Shown piece after piece: positions 49,747 through 57,876 of a stretch of DNA of 64,000 bases. How positions within the stretch are numbered: the stretch's first letter is position 1; the number at the start of each line of letters is the position of its first letter. The notes under the pieces are model-generated. The model saw only the letters and a list, made by a program, of their open reading frames with translations, searched no databases and was not told the DNA's origin. Source of the stretch: Fibrobacter succinogenes (lineage in GTDB: Bacteria > Fibrobacterota > Fibrobacteria > Fibrobacterales > Fibrobacteraceae); the NCBI GenBank assembly GCA_902762305.1, contig CACWNW010000005.1:62001-126000 (forward strand). Direction: 5' to 3'. The position numbers were made by a program, and so were the translations under genes.

Positions 49747-50253
49747 CTAAAACACGAAACGGACATCGAGCAGTAGGGAAGGCCCTACGTAGTCGTAAGC
49801 CTCCTGGGTAGTCGGGTTGAACCACAAGATATCTATACCCCAGTGCTTGCCAAAGTCGATGTTGAGGCCAACTGCAAGTTCAACCGACACGTAATCTATG
49901 GGGGCATTGACTGCGTTCAGTATTGTATGGCCTGTGATGAAGTGTACGTGGTTTCCGCCAAAATAGACCAAGACCGGAATGCGGATATATTGAAATTGGA
50001 AAATCTGGTATCTCAGGTCGATGGTCATGTAGATGCCGTTTGCGTGTGAAAAGCGGATCTTTGCGCCAAGGCCGATATCGATAAGGCCTGCATGCAGCAA
50101 AAATGCCGCCCTGGGCCATTTTGAGCCTGCCGCCTTCATGCTGGTATCGATGACTTGGGAAGGTTGCTCTTCCATTATGGTGGGAGGCTCATCCGCAAAG
50201 CAGAATGTAGCCGACAGGAACAGAATTACGAGAAAAATAATTGATTTTTTCAT
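49747..50253 (-). CDS. Small outer-membrane barrel protein, unknown function
   Basis: A 168-residue protein with a signal peptide ending near 'FCFA'. Alternating hydrophobic strands (GLIDIGLGAKIRFSHANGIYMTIDLRYQIFQF...VSVELAVGLNIDFGKHWGIDILWF) and a final Phe (LLLDVRFVF) fit a small outer-membrane barrel. The ATG at 50253 is nine bases after a TATAAT box and lacks a ribosome site. The frame upstream of this ATG is rejected. No family recognised. Confidence 0.65.
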   Translation of the reverse strand: MKKSIIFLVILFLSATFCFADEPPTIMEEQPSQVIDTSMKAAGSKWPRAAFLLHAGLIDIGLGAKIRFSHANGIYMTIDLRYQIFQFQYIRIPVLVYFGGNHVHFITGHTILNAVNAPIDYVSVELAVGLNIDFGKHWGIDILWFNPTTQEAYDYVGPSLLLDVRFVF

Positions 50254-50262
50254 GATAAAGTA

Positions 50263-50268
50263 ATTATA
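50263..50268 (-). promoter_or_regulatory. -10 box of the small barrel gene
   Basis: A consensus TATAAT on the minus strand, nine bases before the ATG at 50253. Another case of leaderless geometry. Confidence 0.55.
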
Positions 50269-50300
50269 GCAAATTTTGGGAAAATGCATGGTCTAGTGGC

Positions 50301-50390
50301 GGGGGAGGTATCCCCCTGCGCTACAGCCTCGGCTCCACCCGGCCGAGTCTTCTGCGCCCCCCCACTGCGGGCTTCAGTCGCCAGCCCGCA
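50301..50390. repeat. GC-rich cluster of three hairpins upstream of the restriction cassette
   Basis: Three hairpins in a row: GGGGGA/TCCCCC (50301-50316), CTCGGC/GCCGAG (50328-50347) and a perfect 8-bp TGCGGGCT/AGCCCGCA (50366-50390). The stretch is far more GC-rich than the sequence that follows it. A similar three-hairpin cluster lies just past the restriction gene (53173-53245). Function unknown; possibly a terminator cluster or a repeat element. Confidence 0.55.
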
Positions 50391-50478
50391 ACGCCTGGCT
50401 TACCCCGCCCACCCACCCAAAATGCTGGCAAAGTAGGCTCTTTTTTGCAAAAAGACATGTTTTGATAAGGGAATAATC

Positions 50479-50484
50479 TATATT
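50479..50484 (+). promoter_or_regulatory. -10-like box upstream of the restriction cassette
   Basis: TATATT within GAATAATCTATATTATCC, the same context as the flippase promoter (17931-17941). If used, the transcript would have a leader of about 500 bases before the methyltransferase, including both 59-bp repeats. Confidence 0.4.
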
Positions 50485-50501
50485 ATCCATTGAAAATAGA
50501 G

Positions 50502-50560
50502 TTTTTGCTCTTGTTCTCTACCTGAAACTTCGACAATTTCAAACACAGAGAATAAGACAA
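50502..50560 (+). repeat. Imperfect 59-bp direct repeat, copy 1
   Basis: It starts TTTTTGCTCTTGTTCTCT and ends GAATAAGACAA. It matches 50787-50844 with about six differences, including one indel. The two copies are about 285 bp apart, upstream of the methyltransferase, and no coding role is evident. Confidence 0.7.
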
Positions 50561-50786
50561 ACGCTCACGTCTGCGACAGACTTCGGTTTGCCGCATCGTT
50601 TTGCTATATGGCTTATTGTTTTTACAATTTGCCTGAATGTAAGCGGCCTTTTGGGGCGTGAGTTGTTTGCGTTTATTTGTGTAGGGCAGTCGAAGGCCTC
50701 AGGTAGATAGATGCATTCAACTCCACGCCTTTTTTTCAGAAAAAAGTATGGTCTTTGTGCAGGAACAGGAGTGAATGCTCGCTGAG

Positions 50787-50844
50787 TTTTGCTCTTGTTC
50801 TCTGCCTGAAACTTCGACACTTTCATACATAAAGAATAAGACAA
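50787..50844 (+). repeat. Imperfect 58-bp direct repeat, copy 2
   Basis: Matches copy 1 (50502-50560) over nearly its full length, including CCTGAAACTTCGACA and GAATAAGACAA. It ends about 150 bp before the methyltransferase start. The ~225 bp between the copies holds no gene I can support. Confidence 0.7.
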
Positions 50845-50996
50845 TTACTCGCATTAACCCATGAATGCCATGGGTGTATTGTGTCCTGGGCGTATTGTAT
50901 CCGCTTGGGATTGCGGGTCTTTGTATTGTATTGAAATCGTCGTGCTTTTAGCTCCAACGAGAGTGAACTCGTTCACTTTCAGCATGGAGCAACACG

Positions 50997-51980
50997 ATGG
51001 CAAAAGGTTCCAAGTGCGGCAAGTTCACCTTTATCGACTTGTTTGCGGGTATTGGCGGAATGCGAATAGCGTTTGAATCCGCCGGAGGGAAATGCGTTTA
51101 TACAAACGAGTGGAACAAGTTTAGCCAAAAGACATATTTCGATAATTTTGGAGACATGCCTGACGGGGACATCACCAAAGTTGATGCCAATACCATTCCA
51201 GATCATGATGTTCTTGTTGCTGGATTTCCGTGTCAACCTTTTTCGATTGCGGGTGTATCTAAAAAGAATAGCCTTGGCCGCGCAACTGGATTTGAAGATA
51301 AAACGCAGGGAACGTTATTTTTCGATGTTTGTCGCATTATCAAGGCGAAGCGCCCCAAAGCATTTATGCTTGAAAATGTCAAAAACCTTTGCAGTCATGA
51401 CAAGGGCAACACATTTAAGGTGATTCAAGAATCATTGGACGAACTGGATTACGACATTTTCTACAAGGTTCTTGACGGGCAGAATTTTGTCCCGCAACAT
51501 CGAGAACGCATTCTTATTGTCGGTTTTGACCGAAAAAAGTTCAAGGAACCGATTGATTTCAAATTCGATATAACGCCTGTAGAGCCTAAACCGGTCATCA
51601 AAGACATTCTTGAAAATAAACCTGACCCAAAATACACTCTTTCAGATAAATTATGGAGTTATCTACAAGCATATGCAGCAAAACACAAAGCAGCTGGAAA
51701 TGGTTTCGGTTACGGAATAGCCCCGTTGAATGGAGTTTCAAGAACGCTGAGCGCAAGATACTACAAAGACGGGTCCGAAATACTCATCGCACAAAGAAAC
51801 AAGAATCCGAGAAGGTTGACTCCTCGTGAATGTGCTAGACTTCAAGGGTTTCCCGACACTTTCAAGATAACGGTTTCTGATGGTCAAGCCTATAAACAAT
51901 TTGGAAATTCTGTAGTAGTCCCGTTGATGGCGAATGTCGCAAAACTTATTGCCAAGGAGCTGTCACAACATGCAAAATAA
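50997..51980 (+). CDS. DNA cytosine-5 methyltransferase of an EcoRII-like system
   Basis: A 327-residue m5C methyltransferase with all main motifs: [16 protein letters not shown] (SAM binding), catalytic C79 in [14 protein letters not shown] (E126), QHRER (167-171), and the closing [18 protein letters not shown] and [10 protein letters not shown]. The target-recognition region lies between about 185 and 260. A GGAG site precedes the ATG. Overlap with the restriction gene indicates a coupled pair. From the partner's EcoRII type, the target is likely CCWGG or similar; that is inference. Confidence 0.93.
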   Translation: MAKGSKCGKFTFIDLFAGIGGMRIAFESAGGKCVYTNEWNKFSQKTYFDNFGDMPDGDITKVDANTIPDHDVLVAGFPCQPFSIAGVSKKNSLGRATGFEDKTQGTLFFDVCRIIKAKRPKAFMLENVKNLCSHDKGNTFKVIQESLDELDYDIFYKVLDGQNFVPQHRERILIVGFDRKKFKEPIDFKFDITPVEPKPVIKDILENKPDPKYTLSDKLWSYLQAYAAKHKAAGNGFGYGIAPLNGVSRTLSARYYKDGSEILIAQRNKNPRRLTPRECARLQGFPDTFKITVSDGQAYKQFGNSVVVPLMANVAKLIAKELSQHAK

Positions 51981-53133
51981 TGCTTCAGACGCCATAAAGG
52001 TTGCTACATTGGGACAAAGGACTTTTTGCAAGTTTTTATCTGCCAACGATACAGACCCGGAACAGAGTCATCAATCCGGAATTTACATGCCCAAGAATAG
52101 TTCATCAATTTTATTTGATTCTCCTGGCATAAAAGGAATCACCAAAGATCGTTTTGTCTCAGTCTATTGGCATTTTGACGAAGAATATTTATCTAACGAT
52201 GTTCGGATCGTCTATTACGGAAGTAAAAACGAATATAGAATTACGCACACTCCTTTTTTTAGAGCCGAGTATACAGGTTCATTATTTGTTTTAACGCAAT
52301 GTGACGAAGATAATTATCAAGCTTTTGCCTTGAATACAGATGATGAAATAAACCAGTTTTTGGATGCATTTGGACTTTCTCCGAATGAGACGAATCGCTT
52401 GATAAATGGTGATAAGCCACCAAATGATAACGACCTAATAAATGCATTCATTCAGAAAATAGATGAAAAAGGAATTGACTTTCCCGACTCAATTACAATG
52501 TCTGCTGTAGCAAGAGATATTTGTGATAAAACGGCTTCATCTCGTGCTATGATATTGACTAATCCAGATAAGAAAATATTGGATTGGACAGACATGGAGT
52601 ACAATATTTTCAAAGCGGTCGAATATTCTCGTTATGGGGATGTCGTGTCAAGGGGATTCCCTTCGGTGGATGAATTTGTGGATATGGCGAACCAGGTCTT
52701 GAACCGGAGAAAAAGTCGTGCAGGGAAAAGTCTTGAACACCATTTGGCGGCTCTTTTTGATGGGAATCATTTGCAATATGAAGAACAGGTTGTGACTGAG
52801 GGTAACAAAAAACCTGATTTTATTTTCCCTTCAAAAAAAGCATATCATGATTTGACGTATCCTACAAATAAATTGATTTCACTTGCTGCAAAGACAACTT
52901 GCAAAGATCGATGGCGCCAAGTCCTCAATGAAGCGAATCGATTGAAAGACGACTATAAATATTTATGTACTCTTCAACAGGGTGTTTCTGTTGCGCAGTT
53001 GGATGAAATGCATGCTGAAAAAGTTCGGCTAGTTGTCCCTGAACCATACAAAAAAACATTTCCCGAAGAGCGCCGGCAAGATATTTGGTCAATAGGCAAA
53101 TTTATTGCATATGTGCAAGAAGTGATGAAATGA
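51970..53133 (+). CDS. EcoRII-family type II restriction endonuclease
   Basis: A 387-residue enzyme from the ATG at 51970, which has an AAGGAG site nine bases upstream and overlaps the methyltransferase by 11 bp. The N-terminal effector domain ([28 protein letters not shown]) and C-terminal nuclease domain both match EcoRII. Catalytic residues are predicted as D283 in KKPDFIFP, Y292 in KAYHD and K308 in [18 protein letters not shown]; the D-to-K spacing of 25 equals that reported for EcoRII. The full two-domain length suggests the type IIE mode, needing two sites. Target CCWGG is inferred. Confidence 0.9.
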   Translation: MQNNASDAIKVATLGQRTFCKFLSANDTDPEQSHQSGIYMPKNSSSILFDSPGIKGITKDRFVSVYWHFDEEYLSNDVRIVYYGSKNEYRITHTPFFRAEYTGSLFVLTQCDEDNYQAFALNTDDEINQFLDAFGLSPNETNRLINGDKPPNDNDLINAFIQKIDEKGIDFPDSITMSAVARDICDKTASSRAMILTNPDKKILDWTDMEYNIFKAVEYSRYGDVVSRGFPSVDEFVDMANQVLNRRKSRAGKSLEHHLAALFDGNHLQYEEQVVTEGNKKPDFIFPSKKAYHDLTYPTNKLISLAAKTTCKDRWRQVLNEANRLKDDYKYLCTLQQGVSVAQLDEMHAEKVRLVVPEPYKKTFPEERRQDIWSIGKFIAYVQEVMK

Positions 53134-53172
53134 ATTAAATGGACTTGCGTTAGGGATAGTCACACGTTAGTG

Positions 53173-53245
53173 CCGAGACTCGCTTAGCGAGGCTCGGTGA
53201 GCCTTGCAGGGCAAGGCGAGTATAGCCCGACCCGGCAGAGCCGGG
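53173..53245. repeat. Three tight hairpins downstream of the restriction gene
   Basis: Hairpins at 53173-53197 (CCGAG-A-CTCGC / GCGAG-G-CTCGG), 53201-53217 (GCCTTGC/GCAAGGC, perfect) and 53231-53245 (CCCGGC/GCCGGG, perfect), each with a three-base loop. The GC-rich cluster starts 40 bp past the restriction gene stop. It mirrors the three-hairpin cluster at 50301-50390 on the other side of the cassette. It may act as terminator, repeat element or boundary. Confidence 0.6.
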
Positions 53246-53420
53246 GAACGCCCTCGAGAAATGATTAAAGTAGATAAATCAGTGATTTAAGCGATTAATC
53301 ACCTGATAGAAAATTTTTAAGTGCCGTTTTTTCGCATGGAAACGGCACTTTACTTTTGGCATGGTTCTTGCAAATATAGGGCTTGGGAAATGCAAACAAC
53401 CAAGCCATTAAGGAGTCGTA

Positions 53421-54168
53421 ATGAACCGTAGTGAATTTGTCGCCATGGCCAAGGATGTGAAGGAGCATCCGGAGCGACTGGCAGAATACCGCAAAATCTA
53501 TAAAAACGTGTATCCCTTCAGCGATGGCATTTTCAAGATGCTCATGGCGAACGCGGCAAAGTCTGAACGAACAGTAAAGTTCCTCAACGCTATGCTTGGC
53601 TTGGAAGGTAAGAATGCCATCACGGAGTTTACGCTTGGCGTCCCGGAGAATCCCGGCGTGCTGAACGACAATCCTGACAGAGAACCATTTTCCGATGGAA
53701 CGGGGTACCTACGTGCACCATGCGCAACTAGTTCGCAATCGTCACATGTATTATGAAAAAATGGATATTTACCTGATCGAAATCGAGAAGTTCTTTGCCA
53801 TAGAAGACCGCACTCCGCCGGAAGAGCGTGAACTGTCTGACAAGGCCGAAATGTTGCGAATTTTTCGCGATGTTCTCGAGGAAAAGGAAATCCCCGAAGA
53901 AAAGCTGAAGAAACTGCTTGACAAGGACTTTGTGAAAGATGTATCTTTAGAAGAGTATACCGATGAAACACTTCTGAACGAGGTTGACGGCATGACGAAC
54001 ATACTCTACGAGAAACAGGGATCTTACTTGCAGGGCCAAGAAGATATGGTCAAGGCAATGCTTGCTGAAGGTGTTTCCGTCGATATCGTTATGCGAGTTT
54101 CTAAATTCTCCGAAAAAAAAATCCTCAAGTTGCAGGCCGAGATCGCTAGGGAAAGAACAACCGCTTAA
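53421..54168 (+). pseudogene. Broken PD-(D/E)XK transposase-nuclease (Rpn/PDDEXK_2 family)
   Basis: The first frame (53421-53756) begins with the family's N-terminus (YPFSDGIFKMLMANAAKSERTVKFLNAMLGLEGKNAITE). The second frame (to 54168) carries its helical C-terminal half (YLIEIEKFFAIEDRTPPEERELSDKAEMLRIFRDV...ILKLQAEIARERT). The reading frame changes near 53690. The residues that normally lie between (the D...ExK core) are missing, so an internal deletion plus frameshift has removed the active site. An AAGGAG site still precedes the ATG. Confidence 0.75.
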
Positions 54169-54178
54169 GGGCGAACCG

Positions 54179-54868
54179 TTAGAACCACGTTACGATTATC
54201 GGAGCGACGATTGCAGTGAATAGCCCGGCAAGCCCGATGGAAAGGCTGCTCATCGCTCCCTGCACTTCGCCCATTTCCATGGCCTTGGTGGTCCCGAGCG
54301 CATGGCTTGCCGTACCGATGGCGATTCCCTGGGCGACCCTGTTCTTGATGCGGCAGAACCTGCATACGACGGGTGCCGCGACGGCTCCCGTGATTCCCGT
54401 GACCGTGATGGCGATGATGGTGACGGAGGGTATGCCCCCGATTTGCTCGGAGACGACGGAACCCATGGGAATCGTTATGGACTTGGGCAGCAGCGAGAGC
54501 ATGAGCGTGCGGCCGAGGCCGAACAGTTTGGAGAAGAAGATGACGCATGCGATGGAGGTGAGGCTCCCGATGGCGATGCCCGCGAGGATGGGTTTCCAGA
54601 ACTGCTTGAGCTTGGAGATTTGCCTATATAGCGGGACGGCGAGCACGACGGTGGCGGGGGAGAGCAGCACCGAGATATAGTTTCCGCCGATGTTGTAGCT
54701 TTCGAGGCTGATGCCGGTCGTAAGCAGGAACCCCACGATGAGCACGTTCGCGATGAGGATGGGGTTTAGTATGGCGAGTTTCCACTTCTTGCTTACGAGG
54801 ACGCCTATTTCGAAGGCGACGAGCGTGAGGAGGATGCCGAACAGGGGCGTGTTGACGAGTTCGTTCAT
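54179..54868 (-). CDS. lrgB: LrgB/CidB-family membrane protein
   Basis: A 229-residue membrane protein with the LrgB signature (LLPKSITIPMGSVVSEQIGGIPSVT, and AQGIAIGTASHALGTTKAMEMGEVQGAMSSLSIGLAG). With LrgA it forms a holin/antiholin-like pair; in some bacteria the pair carries pyruvate or other small acids. Its start overlaps the lrgA stop (ATGA), so translation is coupled. Confidence 0.92.
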   Translation of the reverse strand: MNELVNTPLFGILLTLVAFEIGVLVSKKWKLAILNPILIANVLIVGFLLTTGISLESYNIGGNYISVLLSPATVVLAVPLYRQISKLKQFWKPILAGIAIGSLTSIACVIFFSKLFGLGRTLMLSLLPKSITIPMGSVVSEQIGGIPSVTIIAITVTGITGAVAAPVVCRFCRIKNRVAQGIAIGTASHALGTTKAMEMGEVQGAMSSLSIGLAGLFTAIVAPIIVTWF

Positions 54869-55290
54869 TCCTTGCCTCCGTTATTGCGGGCCGTGCCTTC
54901 GCGCTTCTCCTGGAGGCGGATGAGGAACTGCGTGGTGAGTCCGCCTGCGGCGATGGTCACGAGGGTAAATGTGATGCAGAGCACAAGCAGCAGGGGCCAT
55001 TTCGCGAGGATGTCGTCGCCTACGGCCATGATGGCGATGCTCGGCGGCAAGAAAAACAGCGCGAGGTGGTTCAGGAAGAATCCCGAGACTCCCGAAATCT
55101 GCTCGGGTTTGAGCACCTTGAGGCAGAGGAGAATGAGCAGCAGGACCATGCCGATGATGTTCCCCGGGAGGGGGACGCCCACGATACGGTGCAGGAACTC
55201 GCCTGCAAGGCAGATGGCAAAGATGATGGCTAGCTGTGACGGTATCCTCATTTCGGCGGGAAATGTAGAAATTATTTTTTTGATTTTCAC
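54865..55290 (-). CDS. lrgA: LrgA/CidA-family membrane protein
   Basis: A 141-residue protein with four hydrophobic segments and the family core IVGVPLPGNIIGMVLLLILLCLKVLKPEQISGVSGFFLNHLALFFLPPSIAIMA. It is the first gene of the pair. The N-terminal MKIKKIISTFPAEMRIPSQ is basic, and a second ATG at codon 14 is possible. Its upstream region is shared with the divergent SulP gene. Confidence 0.9.
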   Translation of the reverse strand: MKIKKIISTFPAEMRIPSQLAIIFAICLAGEFLHRIVGVPLPGNIIGMVLLLILLCLKVLKPEQISGVSGFFLNHLALFFLPPSIAIMAVGDDILAKWPLLLVLCITFTLVTIAAGGLTTQFLIRLQEKREGTARNNGGKE

Positions 55291-55353
55291 CCTTAACGGG
55301 AATTGTAAATTTTTCTAAATTTGGCGCCGTTCTCTCTCAGACCGGAGTGCAAG

Positions 55354-57255
55354 ATGACCAATATTCACGCCAAGGAATCCTTCAAGAACTTCCTTTCGGG
55401 TGTCAAAGCGACAGTCACCCCGGAATCCGTGAGGGCTCTGCGCAGGGGCTATACCAAGAAGAACTTCGTGAGCGACCTCATGTCGGGCCTCATCGTGGGT
55501 ATCCTTGCGCTTCCCCTGGCCATCGCGTTCGCCATCGCCTCGGGCGTGGGTCCGGAACAGGGTCTCTACACTGCGATTATCGCCGGCTTCACGATTTCCC
55601 TCCTGGGCGGTTCCCGCTTCCAGATTGGCGGCCCCACGGGCGCCTTCATCGTGATTGTCTATGGCATCGTGAGCCAGTACGGCTACGACGGTCTTGCCTC
55701 GGCGACGCTCCTTGCGGGCATTTTGCTCATCATTTTCGGCATCGCGAAGCTCGGTGCCATCATCAAGTTCATCCCCTACCCGGTGACCGTGGGCTTTACC
55801 GCCGGTATCGCCATCATTATCGCGCTTGGCCAGGTCCCGAACTTCTTCGGGCTGCGTTTCTTGGCCAAGGATCCCGCCGATGCCATCGGCAAGATCAAGC
55901 TTTACGCTACTTCTTTCGATACTGTTAATATATATGCCGTGATTGTGGGCCTCGTGGCGCTCGCCGTCTGCATCCTGTGGCCGAAGATTACCACGAAGGT
56001 GCCCGGCTCCCTGATTGCGATTATCGTCGCGACGGTCCTGGTGAAGGTCCTTGGCTGGGACGACCCGGTGACGGGCCACGGCGTGGTGACCATCGGCATG
56101 AAAAACCACATCCCGACCGGTTTCCCGATGCCGCACCTGCCCAACATCAGCATAGAGATGATGCAGAAGGTGTTCCAGCCGGCACTTACGATTGCCATCC
56201 TCGGAGCCATCGAGTCCCTGCTTTCTGCGGTCGTTGCCGACGGTATGACTAGTACCAAGCACCGCTCCAATACTGAACTTTTCGGCCAGGGCGTGGCGAA
56301 TATCCTTTCCCCGATTTTTGGCGGCATTCCGGCTACGGGTGCCATTGCCCGTACGGCGACGAACATCCGTAACGGCGCGGTGAGCCCGGTTTCGGGCTTG
56401 GTGCATGCGGTTGTCCTTCTGCTCATCATGCTCGTGCTCGGCAAGTATGCCGAAATGATCCCGATGGCGGCGCTTGCGGCAGTACTTTTCCAGGTGGCGT
56501 TCAACATGTGCGGCTACCGCAGTTTTATCAAGATGTTCAAGGCCCCCAAGAGCGACGTGATTGTGATGCTCGTGGCCTTCTTCCTCACGGTGATTATCGA
56601 CCTTACGGTCGCTATCGAAGTGGGCGTTTTGCTGGCCGCGGTGCTGTTCATCAAGCGCATGAGCGATGTATCTGAGATGGAAACGGTGACGGAAGCCCTC
56701 AAGGAAGACGACGAGGAAGCCGCCCACAACGAGCTCAGCCGCCAGGTGCCGAAGGGCGTTGTGGTGTACGAACTCGCCGGCTCGCTGTTCTTTGGTGCGG
56801 TCGACAAGTTCAAGGATACGATGGCCCGCATCTCGGACAAGCCGAAGATTCTCATCTTGCGCATGCGTAGCGTCTCGAGTATCGATGCTGCCGGTATCCA
56901 GATGATTGAAGATCTGCTTGGCCGCTGCAAGCGCGAAGGAACGCAGCTCTTGCTCAGTGGCGTGCATGCGCAGCCCGTGGTGGCGCTTACCCGTGCCGGT
57001 GTTTTGAAGCAGCTCGGCGAAGAGAACGCTCTCGGCAACATCGATGCTGCCCTGAACCGTGCTCGTGAACTGCTCGGACTGCCGGTGGTCGACTTCGCTC
57101 ACGAACAGCAGTCCGCTCCGACAGTTTCTTGGGAAAAGAGCCTCGATAGGCCGTGGATGCCGGAAGAATCCAACGCCGCTGTCGCCGAGGAGACGCCTGA
57201 AGTTATTGCCGAAAAAATGATGGATGAGCCCATTGTCAAGATAGAAGAGAAATAA
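55354..57255 (+). CDS. SulP-family anion transporter with STAS domain
   Basis: A 633-residue transporter from the ATG at 55354 (GGAG site eight bases upstream; a TTG start at 55321 is rejected). The membrane part, about 30-420, has SulP motifs (GIVGILALPLAIAFAIASGVGPEQGLYTAIIAGFTISLLGGSRFQIGGPTGAFIVIV). A STAS domain occupies about 470-580 (GVVVYELAGSLFFGAVDKF...ILRMRSVSSIDAAGIQMIEDLL). An acidic tail of about 50 residues follows. Substrate may be sulfate, bicarbonate or a dicarboxylate; not resolvable here. Confidence 0.92.
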   Translation: MTNIHAKESFKNFLSGVKATVTPESVRALRRGYTKKNFVSDLMSGLIVGILALPLAIAFAIASGVGPEQGLYTAIIAGFTISLLGGSRFQIGGPTGAFIVIVYGIVSQYGYDGLASATLLAGILLIIFGIAKLGAIIKFIPYPVTVGFTAGIAIIIALGQVPNFFGLRFLAKDPADAIGKIKLYATSFDTVNIYAVIVGLVALAVCILWPKITTKVPGSLIAIIVATVLVKVLGWDDPVTGHGVVTIGMKNHIPTGFPMPHLPNISIEMMQKVFQPALTIAILGAIESLLSAVVADGMTSTKHRSNTELFGQGVANILSPIFGGIPATGAIARTATNIRNGAVSPVSGLVHAVVLLLIMLVLGKYAEMIPMAALAAVLFQVAFNMCGYRSFIKMFKAPKSDVIVMLVAFFLTVIIDLTVAIEVGVLLAAVLFIKRMSDVSEMETVTEALKEDDEEAAHNELSRQVPKGVVVYELAGSLFFGAVDKFKDTMARISDKPKILILRMRSVSSIDAAGIQMIEDLLGRCKREGTQLLLSGVHAQPVVALTRAGVLKQLGEENALGNIDAALNRARELLGLPVVDFAHEQQSAPTVSWEKSLDRPWMPEESNAAVAEETPEVIAEKMMDEPIVKIEEK

Positions 57256-57365
57256 CTTTTCTGTTTTTTTTGTGACATTCACGTATTTTTCGGGGGGATT
57301 TGTCTCGTTCCGCCCTTTTTACGAATAGATGTTTGTGAGCCCAGTCTCAGTGTGATTCCCGTTAC

Positions 57366-57394
57366 TTGTAATTAGATTTTTTCCATTCTATATT
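57366..57394 (+). promoter_or_regulatory. Promoter of small membrane peptide gene 1
   Basis: TTGTAA (57366-57371) and TATATT (57389-57394), separated by 17 bases. This is one of the best -35/-10 pairs in the window. Confidence 0.65.
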
Positions 57395-57426
57395 AGAGTT
57401 ACGATCAAAAACAAAAGGGAATCTGG

Positions 57427-57531
57427 ATGAAAGCTCAAATTATGAAAGACCTCGCCTCCACCACGTTCTTCGCCAACTTCATGGTCGCCTTCATGGGCGT
57501 GACCTTGTTCCTTCTGACTAATTTTACTTAG
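57427..57531 (+). CDS. 34-residue single-pass membrane peptide 1
   Basis: A short gene with its own promoter, ribosome site (AAGGGA, seven bases before ATG) and terminator. The 34 residues begin with a polar/basic stretch (MKAQIMKDL) followed by a hydrophobic helix, FMVAFMGVTLFLLTNF. The last 17 codons are shared with the second copy at 57697: the protein differs only in the final residue and the DNA only at wobble or single positions. The N-terminal halves differ. Probably inserted in the inner membrane. Function unknown; a toxin, regulator or membrane-complex subunit are all possible. Confidence 0.75.
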   Translation: MKAQIMKDLASTTFFANFMVAFMGVTLFLLTNFT

Positions 57532-57553
57532 AAACTCTCAATCAAGACCCCCC

Positions 57554-57585
57554 AAAAAGGAACGGCCTGTGTGCCGTTCCTTTTT
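57554..57585 (+). terminator. Terminator of peptide gene 1
   Basis: A perfect 13-bp stem AAAAAGGAACGGC / GCCGTTCCTTTTT with a CTGTGT loop. It is repeated almost exactly after peptide gene 2. Confidence 0.9.
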
Positions 57586-57641
57586 AATTTGTGCGAGTTT
57601 CTTTTTTAAGTGAGCCTCGTCGCATTGTGATTCTCCTTACT

Positions 57642-57669
57642 TTGAAAACGGGTCGTATTAGTCTATATT
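57642..57669 (+). promoter_or_regulatory. Promoter of small membrane peptide gene 2
   Basis: TTGAAA (57642-57647) and TATATT (57664-57669), separated by 16 bases. The sequence just upstream (GTGAGCCTCGT...GTGATT) resembles that upstream of gene 1. Confidence 0.6.
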
Positions 57670-57696
57670 ACGGATGTAAAGGAAAGGGATTGAAAA

Positions 57697-57801
57697 ATGA
57701 AAAACAAAATCATCAAGGAATTTTCCAAGCCGATCGTCATTACGCACTTCATGGTCGCCTTCATGGGCGTGACCTTATTCCTTCTGACTAATTTTAATTA
57801 G
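57697..57801 (+). CDS. 34-residue single-pass membrane peptide 2
   Basis: A tandem paralogue of the peptide at 57427. The N-terminal half is MKNKIIKEFSKPIVITH, and the C-terminal half, FMVAFMGVTLFLLTNF, is identical in protein sequence. An AAAGGGA ribosome site lies upstream. The two genes, each with promoter and terminator, form a 270-bp tandem duplication in which the membrane helix is conserved and the N-terminus has diverged, suggesting selection on the helix. Confidence 0.75.
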   Translation: MKNKIIKEFSKPIVITHFMVAFMGVTLFLLTNFN

Positions 57802-57825
57802 AAACTCTCAATCAAGCCCCCCCAA

Positions 57826-57857
57826 AAAAAGGAACGGCCTGTGTGCCGTTCCTTTTT
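57826..57857. terminator. Terminator of peptide gene 2, shared with sufD
   Basis: A perfect 13-bp stem AAAAAGGAACGGC / GCCGTTCCTTTTT with a CTGTGT loop. The convergent sufD gene ends at 57877, so the hairpin can also end that operon on the minus strand. Confidence 0.9.
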
Positions 57858-57876
57858 AATTTGTGCGAGTTTCTTT

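Noticed and set aside
50539-50844. 101-codon minus-strand frame between the two 59-bp repeats
   Set aside because: Both ends of the frame lie in the direct repeats and there is no ribosome site or recognisable domain; kept as a repeat region, not a gene.
55315-57282. 655-codon frame opposite the SulP gene
   Set aside because: Very His/Arg/Gln/Asp-rich with no domain; the plus-strand SulP reading is complete and well conserved.
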